Counted from the stretch's first letter, positions 1 through 12,095 are shown. The stretch: 64,000 bases of DNA from Nyssa sinensis (GCA_008638375.1 CM018041.1:6191501-6255500), one strand, 5' to 3'. Numbers and translations: made by a program. Notes: generated by a model not told the origin, from the letters alone.

Positions 1-1090
1 CATTCAACATATTGTCAATTGTCTAGATCTTCCCTGGAGCATGTGTCCCTCCCAAAAAAAAAACCACTTTGGGAGGAGCTTTATAGTGTGCCAAATGGCT
101 TTCCATGGAAAATCCTACTAACCCCTTCCCTTCAACACGTAAAAAGAGACAACACCTCAAATGACCCCCCTCCCTTCAACCATATCCATCACAAAGCGTC
201 CTCCTTGCCAATCATAATGATCTAACTATATAACAGATTGTAGAACTCCAAGATCTCAGCCATCCTCAATCCTGTAATGGTCTGAAAAAAATTATCCCAA
301 CCCTCCCACTCTCTGAGGGTCTAAACTCTAAAGTAATCTTCAACCATAGCCTGATTGTCCACTGCAATCATGGAAAGATCTGAGAGAAAGGTCTCCCATC
401 ACACTAATGGTCTGACCAAAAAATGCAGTCTCCTTTCTCCCACCTTCAACCTAATGTGCTTCAAGAATACTCCTAGCCCTTGTAATGCTTTTCCACGCAC
501 TAACCATTGGGTAACCCTAACCTCTATAGACTCTAGAGCACCAATCCCCTATGTCACTACCATACTTCCCTTCCACTACCCTTCACCATAGGTTGGTTCT
601 TTCCATTCATACCTCCACAACCATTTCCATAGAAGGGCTTGGTTAAAAACCCCAAGTCATGGACCCCCAATCCATTATCTTGAACTAGTGAACATACGCT
701 TTTCCAATCCACCAAGAAATATTTGAACTCATCTCCAACCTCCTCTCACAGAAAGTCCCTCTTGAGTTTTTCCAATTTCTTTATCATTGAAGCTAGAATT
801 CAAAATAAATACATGAAATATGTAAACAAACAAAATAAAGTACCCTTTATGGAACTTAAGTCTCCCTCCCTTATATGGATATTGACTCTTCTATACCACC
901 AATCTCTCTTGAACCTCTCTATCACAGCATCCCAAACATTAATTGCCATAACAGATGAGCCCAAAGGCAGCCCCAAATATGACACTGAAAAGGCATCCGT
1001 TCTACAAAACCAATATATCTATCAACCTATCATCAGAAAGTCCCCCATTGTACCCTTGGTGGACTTTGTGGACAGAACGGAAAAAGAGAC
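1..1090 (-). mobile_element. LINE (L1-type) reverse transcriptase C-terminal fragment, degenerate
   Basis: Reading the minus strand from about 985 gives YLGLPLGSS, the conserved late reverse transcriptase motif of plant LINEs. It is followed by decayed forms of the usual downstream text (LTLIKGTLxSLPTYFMSLF-like, then KLEKLKRDFLW-like, then GLGVHDLGxFNQALLWKW-like). Near 150-60 a zf-RVT start follows (FPWKAIW ... KAPPKVVFF-like). Stops and frame changes interrupt it throughout, so it is dead. The element continues past the left edge of the window. Coding strand and domain order are clear; family assignment rests on remembered LINE motifs, not on a search. Confidence 0.8.
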
Positions 1091-1289
1091 CAAATAACTC
1101 ATCTTTCTTTTGTTTTTTCATCTTTCTCAAAGGGGAAAATATTAGGGAGGAATACAAGGAGGTTGAAGAATTCTTTGAAGAGAAGAAAAGAAAAGAAAGA
1201 GACTGATTCCATACAAATGAAAACAAGGAAAAACACACCCCTAAAATCCTCAGAAGCCCTAAAAGGATAAAAATATCTATCATGTTTAC

Positions 1290-2067
1290 AATCACAAAAG
1301 CCTCAAGCTTAGCCGACTCATCTGCACTTTCAATGGCTGAATCCTAGAAATTTGTGACTCTAAAGATACAAACAGATCCAAGATGTCTCTCATAAGATGA
1401 CTATAACACCAAGGGGCTAGAAAGGCAAATCTAACCCAATCAACCACCACCTCACCACCTTTAAGTCCCCTTCAATCAGGCATTGCCACAACTCAGCTGA
1501 TGCTTTTCTAAGACCAACCAAAAAGAGCATAGATCCTGGACTACCAAGAGAACAACCATCAAAGTTGAGCTTCACCCTACCTTCAAGCGACAACAACCAA
1601 ATGAGACAATTTATCCCTCTTCATAGGATAGGAGTACCAGCTACAATCCTACCATTTAAAATAATATATATATATATATATATAATAATAACAAGAGGAA
1701 AACCTTCAAGCTCAATTGAGGTTGAAACCCAAAGGGAAGAAAAAATGTGAATTTTATCCAAATTTCCTCAAAATAGGAAAATGTTTTCGACCAAAAAAAA
1801 AATTCTAGAAATTCTTTTATTGTACGTCCAAACCACACAAATAATAGCCAAAATTGCACAATACATGATGATTTGGCTCCCCTTTATCCAAAACCCTAAA
1901 AGAGATCTTAAGCAAGGAGCAAATCTCCATTGGAACCACCCAAGAAATGCTTTCCATGGAAAAAAGTTTCTACCAGAAAGCAATAGAAAAAGGGCAGTAA
2001 ATGAGATGACAGTTACAGTGAATGAAAAGATGACGGGAGTTTTCATTACTAGACTTGCATAAAACAC
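1290..2067 (-). mobile_element. LINE C-terminal fragment with RNase H-like domain, degenerate
   Basis: On the minus strand, 2067 to about 1770 reads like the segment just before the LINE RNase H domain (VVWTYNKRISRIF, a decayed form of the WxxWxERNxRIF motif). About 1600 to 1530 gives KLNFDGCSLGSPGS, the start of the plant LINE RNase H domain. About 1440 to 1300 resembles the end of that domain (a decayed HxxREANxxADALA). This C-terminal end lies upstream, in reading direction, of the reverse transcriptase piece at 1-1090. The two are therefore separate insertions or one rearranged copy. A short AT microsatellite (1663-1684) has expanded inside it. Confidence 0.7.
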
Positions 2068-4508
2068 ATGTACAAGGCTTATGCAGTTTCTAGGTCTTCA
2101 AGTCTGAAGCATACCATTAATATTTATCATCTAGTGAGAACCTAACCGAACCAAATTCAGCCTTGATTTTAGGATGGACCTAAGCCTTCCGAACCAACAT
2201 GCAAATCTTAAACCTCATGTAAAACACTTAATTTTGTTTTTTTTTTTTTTTTTGTTTTTTGAGTTAACCCATCTAGCATTTAGTTACAAATTGTTAGAGG
2301 TTTTTGATAGATCTTCTAAGTAGTGTCTAATTACAATAACATAAACAATGACCATCCCAACTCTCTCACTCTCAGTCTCACAAACTGATAGTCGCACACA
2401 CACACACACCCTCTTTTTTTGATCGGTGATAGTTGCACAGCCCATTAGTCATGACAAGCACTGCTTGATACTTTTACTCTAATTTGTGAGATTTTACATC
2501 TTGTTGATTAAATTAAACGAGTGTAATATTTTTCTAAAAGCATATGTTGATATTTAGGATAAATACGAGAGCAAAACAAACAACTATTCCCCTCTAGTGT
2601 TAATTCAAAAATGGTAGAATTTATATATCTAACTTTTTAATTATTTAACTTTTTAGTGTTACATGATAATTATTATAACGATAAGATATTATTTAACATG
2701 AAATGAATGAACTTTTAATGTGTAATATATATTTTTAGATTATTTTTATTAGTTAACGCCTGCTTCACTCAAGCTAATTTTTTTGTCGTTTCGCTTTTCG
2801 GGCAATGTGAGACCTTAGCGCCTTTCGCCTTTAACTACACTGACATAAAATATTCCATTTCTTTTCTAAACATCTATTCCAACTCTCTTATTTATAATAT
2901 GGCCCCAAAGGTAGCCATCTTAGCTTTAGTGTTGCGTGGGCAACTTTGTAACCTAGGTTACGTATGCCAACAAGGCATAAGTACAAATGAGCAATCTATA
3001 AATCTTATTAATAATATAACTAGTTTCAGCTTTTCATGTCACAAATTTAGATGTATGTATGAAATTTACTTGTCAAAAAAAATGTCACAAATTTACTAAA
3101 TAATTTCTTTTATAGTTCAACATTATACATACCGGACACCAATAATTGTGGTGCAAGTCATACCAAATCAGTCGAAGTTGAGTTCAAACTGTGCTCAATC
3201 CACATTGTAAAACCAATCTCAAGACCTCCACCCTCCAAATCGCATACTTGCCGAGTTTAGTATATGTCATATTAAGTATAGTGGAAGATACAAGGGGGGC
3301 TCATGCATAAAGCCATTGGTTTTGGACTTTTAAGATGACTAAGCTATGAAATTTCCATAAACAATAAATATTTCATCATATGCACACAAGGCTACAAATT
3401 GAGGTATACTAACTAGACTCGTCCACTCAGCCAGAAACTTGAGGGAGCTAAGCCATCCAAATGTCTAAATGAGCTAATTTTGAGCTCAATCATTAGGCCA
3501 AATTGAGTTCAAGTTTAACTAGAGCTAACCCTAACTTAGCTCTGAGCTAAACTCAACCTAAACTACTATTATATGATAACTGTCCAAGTATAGATACGTA
3601 ATATTGCTAATACAAGATACACACAAGAGGAAGAGTTGTCTCTATTTCTTCAATAAATATCTTTTAAGGAGTTTTCTCTTCCATGATTAATATACTTTTT
3701 TAGTCTTTCAGCATTTAAGCTTTAATTACTATGCATATTTCGTGAGGGAAAAAGAAAATGTAAAAGGAAATCATATTTTGTTTGATTACCATGGAAACTG
3801 AGGGGAAAATATGAGGAAAGTGTACGGGAGAAATCCTTAGTTTTACATGTCAATTTTCCCATGGGAATCATTTTTCCTTAATACAGAACCAAGCAAAGCC
3901 CCCAATGTCCAAAAGTGACATTTACCCTTTAACAATCGTACAACTGAACAAACTAATCAAGTGGCTCTGTTTGTAGATACTAGCTAACATCAACTCAAAT
4001 TGAGCTTTGGGCCTAACATCAAAATTCAAGCAACTAAGAGCTCCATCCAAGCCAAACTAGTATTTCACTTTGCAACCACTCTAACTAAGAAGAGTACCCT
4101 CCACTGATCTGGCAATGACCCATTGAATCCCAAAAAGAGCAAGGAGAAGGGACCACAATTCTCTAGCAACCAAACATTGAAGGAGAAAATGACCCAATTT
4201 TCGTCATCCCCAAGTGCTAAACTGGTATTGTACTTCCTAATCAACCATTTCTTAGTTGAGTTCATGAACCTTAGATATTGGCGTAGGAAAATAATTGCTA
4301 TATGGATATTAACATCCGAACTTAATAATTTTTGTTGCACAATTTCGGCAACAGACATACATAATATACTGCAGAAATGTCCTACATCATGATACAAAGC
4401 TAGAACATAATTTATAGACAGGAAGAATGGTAAACAAATAAATTCTTGGAACAAAAGTACAAACAAAACAGTGATGAATCAGGGATAACGAATGGTCAAT
4501 CCCAATAC
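2068..4508. other. Spacer or intron, no gene recognised
   Basis: Moderately AT-rich DNA with a poly-T run near 2239-2254 and a short AC repeat (2394-2410). If the RNFT-like gene at 4509-5073 is intact, this is its first intron. I searched the minus strand for the following RNFT exons (membrane segments and a C-terminal RING) and did not see them. A minus-strand open stretch at 4065-4466 has faint resemblance to a LINE zf-RVT region but is too weak to call. Confidence 0.4.
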
Positions 4509-5073
4509 CTTGCAAGTGCTGCCGAATGAAGACAACCAACAATAGCAACGAAAACGGAAGAACCTGCTCAATGCATCGAGCCAACATCTGTATATCATAC
4601 CTCTGGTAAGAAGAATCCCTATGATCACCATTGGCAACATCCCCATTGCCAGACTCAACAGCCAACGGTGATGCCCTCTCTCCAACCCCAACTTCACTTC
4701 CATCCCCACCATTCCGCACATGATGATCCGATGTCGGACTCGAAGTCTGCCCCATATCTTCATCGTTTTCGTCATGAGAACTTTGCTCTCCGGCACCAAT
4801 AATCCTAATCGAAACCTCCCCGTGGCTGCCACCGCTGCTGGCCGAACCGGAATCGTCTAAATGACGTCCGGCATCACTATCGCTTACCAGAGCCTCCGTT
4901 TCATGATTGTTCGACCTGGGCCGAAGAATGCCCGAATGTTCCAATATGGTCGATATCGGTGCCCGAATGAAGCTCAGTAGAGGGAATTGCAATTCGTACC
5001 GTCTTGAATTGCTACTACCCGAAGAAGACGAGTTCGTGTGTGTATCGGGACTGGAACCGCTTGATGTCTCCAT
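4509..5073 (-). CDS. RNFT-like RING and transmembrane E3 ubiquitin ligase, first coding exon only
   Basis: This 565-bp exon encodes 188 residues plus one base. Residues 1-155 are Ser/Gly/Asp-rich and probably disordered. Residues 159-188 (YDIQMLARCIEQVLPFSLLL and onward to IRQHLQ) match the conserved entry into the first membrane segment of plant homologues of RNFT1/RNFT2, E3 ligases with several membrane spans and a C-terminal C3HC4 RING. The exon ends at a donor, G|GTATTG in coding sense, and homologues continue with GFFVTIW-type sequence, which fits the codon phase. The start Met is the first one and begins METSSGSS. The remaining exons, including the RING, are not visible between 1 and 4508. 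Either intron 1 exceeds 4.5 kb because of LINE insertions, or the gene is truncated. The family call rests on the membrane-entry motif. Confidence 0.75.
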
Positions 5074-5450
5074 TTAAAACCCCTCTCTATACACTCCAAA
5101 ATATCAGAAACTAACCCTTGAATTTGTATGTTCCTTCAATTCATCTGATGAAGAAATTAGGGAAAAAGATACAGAAACATAGACAAGATTGCACAGATGA
5201 ATTTAAAAAATAAATCAAATAAAGTAAGAAGGGTTATATGATATACAGAAAGAGATTCAGAGAGGGAGAGGGGAGAGTTGTTGGGATTGGATTTGAGTTA
5301 TTGCTGCTTGATCTTCTTGCTTTTACAAAATCCCTTTTTCTGTCTCTTTTTTCAATTTCAGACAACGCCCGAATACTTGAAGAGCAGGTTGTGAATTGTG
5401 ATTGGGAAGAAATCTCAAAAATAGAAACCGCGTGAGCGGACTACGACTAT
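5074..5450 (-). promoter_or_regulatory. Probable 5'UTR and proximal promoter of the RNFT-like gene
   Basis: This stretch has higher GC than the AT-rich DNA beyond 5450 and lies directly upstream of the RNFT-like start codon. No clear TATA box was identified. Its extent is inferred from the composition change near 5450. Confidence 0.35.
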
Positions 5451-5484
5451 TAAGAAAAAGCTAATTTTTCTTTTTCTTCTGTTT

Positions 5485-6185
5485 TTTTATAATATAATTA
5501 CATTGATATTTTCTTAAAAATTTTAAAATTATACTGAAAGTTTTTAATATTTTTTAAATTAAATTAACTTTTTTTATTTTACTTGACAAATTAAAAATAT
5601 TTCTTCTAGTCAAATTATTTTTTAAAATTATAAAACTGTCACTTACATGAATTTTTTTTTTACTTTTTCTAATTTTGGACAATATTTTTGCTTTTTATAT
5701 AATACATTGATATTTTCTTAAAAATTTTAAAATTATACTGAAATTTTTTAATATTTTAAAAATTAAACTTACTCTTTTTATTTTACTCGATAAATTATAA
5801 ATATTTTTTTCATTTAAGTTATTTTTCAAAATTTTAAAATTGTCATTCTCATGAATTTTTTTTTCATTTTTTCCTATTTTGAACAATATTTTTACTTTTT
5901 TCCATTTTTAAGTAAATATTAATTAAAACTTTAAATTTAATCTTATTTAAAGTACAAATAAGTTGCTTACTTTAAATTTATTTTTAAATTAAAATTTAAA
6001 AAAAAAAGTTAGAAAAAGGGTTGTCAAAATTAAAAAAATGTAAAGAAAAAGTAAAAATGGTTGTTTTGTCATTTAAAAAAAATTGACTTGAATAATTTAT
6101 TTATATTTTGTCAACTAAAATAGAAGGAGATTAATGTAATTTTTAAAAAAATTTAAAAAAATAACAATATAATTTATTCATTTTT
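5485..6185. mobile_element. AT-rich foldback element, copy 1 (left arm duplicated)
   Basis: The left arm contains a 'taaattataaatattt ... agtcaa-tttttt-aaaatt' block. The right arm (about 6050-6180) is its reverse complement: 'ttgtcatttaaaaaaaattga', then 'ttgtcaactaaaatagaagg'. The left arm occurs twice in tandem (about 5497-5695 and 5700-5900, period about 203 bp). It belongs with copies at 54620-55065, 57705-58215 and 62710-63170. There is no coding capacity. It is probably a non-autonomous DNA element, superfamily unknown. Confidence 0.6.
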
Positions 6186-7423
6186 TTCAAATGAAACAAA
6201 AGAATATATACAGAACGATTCCAACTTTTCTTTGAGGATAAAAAAATATTGGATATAATTAATACTTCATATGTGTTATAATTTATTTTTTTCAATGTAT
6301 CATATCATATAAAATAAAGTATTATTAAAATAACATATCACCACGTAGTAGTCTAAATTCATCAAAAATTTCCTCCCGACCAAATTACAAACTCATCAAT
6401 TACAAACCCCCTTTATTGAATTTACACTCATCAATAAATATATTTATTCATGTATTACAAATATATTTTATATTTATTCATCAAATTTAATTTTCAAAAA
6501 CACAAAAAAAAATTACCTTTTTCAATTTTCAAACTATCAAAAATAAGGAGAAAATAAGTAAAATTATAGAAAGGATTAATATAATCTATTCTGAGACAAA
6601 AAACTTTTCTTCTTATAAATTTATAATCTTCACTCCTAACTTGTTGCATGTGAGATAGAATGTGGAAGGAGAAAAAAATATTTTAAGAATTGCGAATATT
6701 ACAATCTTCTTTTTGTTTTTATTATCGAGTATATTTTCAATTATTATAAAAAATAATAATTTTTACCAAAAGGTATAACTTTTTAAAACAATAAATAAAA
6801 TTTCTCATGGCTCTTTCTGAAATATATATATATACACACACACACACATATGGACTATAAGTAAGTTTAAAGCAAATGATAATAATATGCACAAAAGATA
6901 ATGATTTAAAGTTAAATATCAAACAATCATTGTAGATGATAGAAATGTGTTATACTCTTGTTACACTTTTATTAAAATAATGTAACAATTTTTTATGACT
7001 GTGCATTCTTCAAGAGCTCGTTTGATTGTCACTAGACTAAGCAGATTATATAATTTAATTTTCGTGTTTTTTAATAATCTTACATTTAGGAAGAAAAATG
7101 GAGGATTAAATAGTGAAAGGAACCAGTTAGCATTGATTTTAGGGATTATGTAAACCCACCTTAGGGGTGATATTAGTTAGTACTCGAAATTAGGATTATT
7201 TAGAGTAGATGTGAAATTACACTTTTGCCCTTTGGTATATAATGAAAGAATTCATCTCTTTCTCTCATTCGTGCAAAGTAGGAACCCTAGTAGTACCTTT
7301 TCCTCTTGCAGCATCGATGCACTTCACCAATCAATTGATTAGTCTTTCACTATTTTTTGGGTCAAAAGAGTGTCTACATCTATCCCGATGTTAATTTTGT
7401 ATACCATATTACATTTTCTTTAG
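6186..7423. other. AT-rich spacer
   Basis: AT-rich intergenic DNA with a short AT/AC microsatellite near 6822-6850. No coding exon or RNA gene was recognised. Confidence 0.5.
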
Positions 7424-7428
7424 AATAT
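7424..7428. repeat. Target site duplication, left copy (AATAT)
   Basis: The five bases immediately before the TG start of the solo LTR are identical to 11334-11338 after its CA end. Confidence 0.85.
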
Positions 7429-8039
7429 TGTCACGACCCAAAACCCGGCTTATGTGGATTAGGGGTTCATGATCGGCCACCGAGGCCTATTTCAATAATC
7501 ACAATATTTTTCTAAATACCATTTACGCAGCGGAATAAATTTTTTTTTTTTTTCTTTCTTATCATCCACAAAATAAGCTACATCACTTTATTAGTTAATT
7601 TAAATACCATCATCAAAGATCATCGTCTCCAAGTCAAGAGTAGCATAATATTACATAACTTAATACATAAGATCCCAAAAATATCTAATCTATCTTCGGT
7701 TAAGGACTCATCAAAAAGAACTTGCTTCATCACTTAAGCACTTATCTTGCATCACTTGAAACCAAGTTGTCTAGTCCTTACCTGAAAAATGTTAATAGAA
7801 TGGGGTGAGCTTCAACAAGCCCAATGAGTACTTCCATAACATGCCAAGGGTTTCAAAACTACTATGTAGTACAGTCTGAAATGTATATACTCATATGGAA
7901 TTAAAATGCGTCATATCAAGTACAACAGATCAGAAGTTGGTATTAAAGTCATTTTCAATAAATCTCAATTCAATCACAGTCGTAAATCAAAATCGATAAC
8001 ATAACACAGTCAAAATAATTATCCAATAACATAGTTGGT

Positions 8040-8275
8040 AACGATGATTTGTATTGTAATTCAAACATGGTTCAAAGTCGTTTTCAATATCAATAGTCAC
8101 AGTCAAATCAACATCGTAGTATAATATTGTAACTCAATCATAGTTATGGTTCAAAGTCGTTTTCAATGTCAATAGTCATAATCAAATCAACATCATAGTT
8201 TAGTGTTGTAACTCTATCATAGTTACGGTTCAAAGTCATTTTCAAATTCAATAGTCATAGTTCAAAATCAACCTC
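8040..8275. repeat. 79-bp tandem repeat, three units, inside the solo LTR
   Basis: The anchor 'ggttcaaagtcrttttcaa' recurs at about 8069, 8148 and 8227. The intervening 'caatagtca ... aaatcaacatc' text is also conserved between units. Confidence 0.8.
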
Positions 8276-8427
8276 ATGATTCGATAACATAGTTCGATAA
8301 CAAATTTCATAGTCTGATAATCAAAATCATAGTTCAATAGTTCTCAATTCGGTGATTCAAAGTTCAATCATAGTTCACATTCAATATTCATATAAGTTCA
8401 AATCATCAAAAATTACTCTTCTATGGC

Positions 8428-8575
8428 CAGCAAATTAGCACCTCGCTGATTGAGATCACATTCAAAATTACAACCAATATACCCCGTGGTTAGGGTTAAA
8501 TGTCAGCCAATTAGAACCTCGCTGACTGAGATCAAATTCAATAGTGCCACTCGTATACCCCGTGGTTAGGGTTCA
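8428..8575. repeat. About 75-bp tandem duplication inside the solo LTR
   Basis: Two copies of a unit that contains 'acctcgctga' and ends near 'taccccgtggttagggtt'. Confidence 0.8.
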
Positions 8576-9139
8576 ATAAAGTCACAATCTATTCGATAAT
8601 GACAGATCATAGAAGATTCTATTATTCAAAGCATCAAAATCATTTCCAAAATCAATAACATCAATGACAATCTCAATTGTTCAATTAAGAGTATCATATT
8701 TAGCCTTTAATCAAAACGGTTCAAAGATTAGTGAGAAAAACTGTTATAGTATCATGAGCATTTTACAAACTATCAGGAAATGGCAATGTCAATAAGTCAT
8801 TCAAATCGATTTCAAATAGAAGGATCTATTTTCAAATTATACAAGAGTTCGATATTTATATTTATAATAAAAATCTACCTCAACATGGTATGAAAATACT
8901 CACCTGAAGTCCCAAAAGCAATTTCCAAAGATCCTTCCTTAACGAGGGTCCCTATAATCACAATTCAAAACCTTATTACTTTCTTGTTCAAAGTTTCACA
9001 TAATTTAACTGTCAATTTAAAGCCCTCTTTATTCTAATTTCCTCACAAGGATGTCACCGATTGGTTTAGAGCGTCGAAGATAATTAGTTTAGACTTTTCT
9101 AACCTAAATTTGCTTTCCTATAGTTTATTTTAAGTCTAG

Positions 9140-9440
9140 GGGTATTTTTGTAATTTTATATTTTTACGTGTCATATTTTTTTTGGTACTTCGTTTGCCAA
9201 AATGGACTCTACCGTTGAGTCTGGATTGCCCAAAACAGTCAAGATAGACTACCTTTTATGTTCAATTGGCCCTGGGTATCATTAGGGGTAAAATAGTAAT
9301 TTACACTATTACGTGTCTTAATTTTTGGAGTCTTGTCTCGTAAAACGGACATATCCATTGGATCCGGAATGCTCGAAATAGTCAAAATACACTATTCATT
9401 TACTTTAATCGAACTTTGTTTGATCTATTTTTAACCTAGG
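9140..9440. repeat. About 145-bp diverged tandem duplication inside the solo LTR
   Basis: Both copies share 'acgtgtc', a 'tcgt ... aaaaygga' segment and a 'gaaatagtcaaaatacacta'-type segment. Divergence is considerable. Confidence 0.6.
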
Positions 9441-11333
9441 GGTAAATTGGTAATTTTACATGATTAATGAAATAATTAAATAATTTATTTTATTAATTAT
9501 TAAATTTTCAGGGACCTAAATGAACCAAATATTCAGAAACTGGGCCAGAATGGGATTCCCCAGAACTGTTGGGGTCAAACTGCAAATTCCCAAAAGTATT
9601 GAACTGAACCAAAGGGTTCAGTTGGCCCTTAAGTGAACCAGACTGAACCAATCCGGTTTTAACCGGTTCAAGGAACAATGCTGACGTCATGATGACGTCA
9701 GCCCTAGAGATTAAATTTAAGATTTTCTTATGTCAAAACGGTGTAGTTTTGGTTTAAAGGGGTTAACCGTTTCTTGCTTGGGTCGGGGCCCGACCCGATA
9801 CCGGTCCATGACCCGACCCACACTGTTCATCGTCCCCAACCATCTAGGGTTACTGTAGCCCTAAATTTCAGAATTTTAAATCTTCAAATTCGTGGGATTT
9901 CATGCATCTTTTCTTACTGTTATGGATCCTAATCGATTTCTGGGAGTCATACCAACATCCTAGCATCCATTTTATGCATCGAATCGAGCTCTATTGCTCT
10001 GTTTCAAAAACGATAACCGTGCCTGCAACTAGTTACCAAACTCTCATGTTTGGCCCAATCTTCGTGAAATATGTTTTGTTATGACCTACAGATCATGGGG
10101 TTTCAGTCCTCATTTTTAGATTTCAGTTTGGTCGCAGTTTTAGTGGGGTTGGGTTTTAAACCCGAACCTGCAACTTGTGATTAGGGGGTCGGTTTTGAGC
10201 CTTTAAGGTCGCGTATGTTGGTTTTTGGCATGCTAGAAGTGTCTAGTTTAAGTCTAAACTAACCAAACTAGGTTCGGTGTAAGTTGATTCAGACCCATCT
10301 CAGTCAAGGTCATCCATGGCGGCTTACATGATTTTTTTGTGTTCTGGGCAGTTCTGATGGTCTAAATTTCGAGCATTAATCCAGATCCTACTGCCTAACT
10401 ATGATGCATGCAATAACAGTCTAAAAATACACTAAAATAGTAGGGAAACTCGAAAGGAAGATCTTGGGTTTTTCGAGTGTTTACCTTTGTACAGTGAATT
10501 CCTTCCTATTCGTGACTCAAGAAGAGACCTCAGTGGGTTGACTCGTCCTCGTCGTGCAGTCTCAGTCCTCAGCCTTCTTCCTTGCTCCTTCAATGGCCAC
10601 TCAAACATGCACACAAGCACACACACAATGTGCCTCTTCACTCTCTCTCTAACCCTCTTTCTCTATCTCTCTCTCTATATCAGTACACAAGACCACCATA
10701 CAATCTGATTTCCACTTCCAATGTTATACCCTAATAGGATCTCATGTGTATTTGATTTATTCAATTTGATAAGCAATCATTTGATTGCATGTAAACTGAT
10801 TGGAGAATAGAATAATCAGGTGGTTGTAGGGAGATGATGACCTAAGGTGCATAGGTTGAGGTGGTGATGATGTGTTGCATGCATGGCCATTGGCCAATTT
10901 GGGAGGTGGCCTAACCAAGTTTTGGGTTATATACAATTCATTGCATATTTAGACATAAAACACTAACAGCCTACCTGGTAATCTTTTTAGGTGTTTAGAA
11001 TCTAGTTCACTTGGTCAAGGGTTCAAACCCACTGGTCCCAACTTGAGCTTATTTTCCTTTTTGTGCCTTGTTTGGCATTTAATTTATTTATTTTAACCTT
11101 TGGCATTATTTTCACTTTATGATTTTAAATTAAATATTTATTCTTTATGTACCGGCTTCATAAATCGTATTCATATTTTATTTTCCCCAGAGTTGACCTT
11201 GACTTTCAAGGTCTTGGAATTACTTTTTGGGATTATCGTTTGTTCCCCGATTAAATTTCTTAATTATTCCTTTTTAGGTCACTAATTAAAAATTAGTGAC
11301 TTAATTATTATTTAATCGGGTCGGGGTGTTACA

Positions 11334-11338
11334 AATAT
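11334..11338. repeat. Target site duplication, right copy (AATAT)
   Basis: This matches 7424-7428 exactly and completes the 5-bp duplication expected of an LTR retrotransposon insertion. Confidence 0.85.
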
Positions 11339-11699
11339 GTTGTGCTTAAAGTTGTTCTTATTCGATTTCATTATTCAATCTTCAAATATGTAGGCTACAA
11401 TACTATTTTTTTGAGCAATGATGGTTGAGTCAAGGTATTTTGTCGATCTTAAGATGGTTTCTTGTTTTTTTTTTTTTTTGGGGGGGAGGGGGGAACGGAT
11501 TTGATCAAAACCCAAATCATAATCTACGAGAAATAGAAGTGTCAATTGTGAAGACTTTAACGAGATTCGATTTTATTGTCCACAGAAATACTCCATCGCT
11601 AAAATATATTTTTTCCTTTTCTTTTTTTGTATTTTCATGAAAGTAGTTTTATTGACACTTCAACTTGATACATTTTTTTTAGAGAATAGAAAAAAATAG

Positions 11700-11860
11700 G
11701 ATGAATTACACTGACCTACAATTATACTAATTTTCTTAATTTTATCAAACAAATTATAAATACTCTTATCTAGTTAATTTTTTTTCTTCAAAATGATAAT
11801 TGTCAATTTTTTAAATGACAAAAAAGCAATGTAATATATACATATATTACAAAAAAAGAG
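11700..11860. mobile_element. Partial AT-rich foldback element
   Basis: Contains 'aattacactgacctacaatt', 'caaattataaatactcttat' and 'agttaattttttttcttcaa', in the same order as the left arms of the foldback family at 54620-55065 and 57705-58215. The right arm is short or missing. Confidence 0.4.
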
Positions 11861-12009
11861 ACTAATTTACCATATTTAACGATTTTTTCAAGTTTAAAAC
11901 GATATTTTTTGATTTATTTGGTGTTTGATTCAGTGTCGATTGATGGACCGTATTTAATAGATCCACCCTTAATTCAAAATAAACTATTATAAGAAGTAGC
12001 ATTAACAAC

Positions 12010-12095
12010 CACTCAAGGTGTGGCTAATTGGTAAGAGGATCAATGATAAAATCGAAGAATCTCAAGTTTGAGTCTCTTCTGGGTATCTAAATATT
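12010..12095 (+). mobile_element. tRNA-derived SINE-like fragment
   Basis: There is an A-box-like 'tggctaattgg' at about 12021-12031 and a B-box-like 'agtttgagtct' at about 12065-12075. The spacing matches a tRNA-type internal RNA polymerase III promoter. No cloverleaf folds, so a SINE head is more likely than a tRNA gene. Confidence 0.5.

Larger units (their letters stand above)
7429..11333. mobile_element. Solo LTR, about 3.9 kb, of a Tekay/Del-like Gypsy retrotransposon
   Basis: It begins TGTCACGACCC and ends GGGTCGGGGTGTTACA, giving TG...CA termini that form an imperfect inverted repeat. It is flanked by a perfect 5-bp target duplication, AATAT, at 7424-7428 and 11334-11338. No second LTR start or end and no gag-pol coding sequence were seen inside, so this reads as a solo LTR left by LTR-LTR recombination. 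Long LTRs are known in the Tekay/Del lineage of plant Gypsy elements; that lineage call is inference. Internal tandem repeats (79 bp x3 near 8040-8275; about 75 bp x2 at 8428-8575; about 145 bp x2 at 9140-9440) help explain its length. Transcription direction is unresolved. Confidence 0.85.

Noticed and set aside
4065..4466. Further exons of the RNFT-like gene or a LINE piece
   Set aside because: The translation does not match RNFT membrane or RING segments, and the LINE resemblance is too faint.
9508..9690. 60-codon open frame inside the solo LTR
   Set aside because: No recognisable gag or pol motif, and LTRs of this type are non-coding.
12010..12095. A tRNA gene
   Set aside because: A- and B-box-like blocks are present but the acceptor and anticodon stems do not pair; called a SINE fragment instead.
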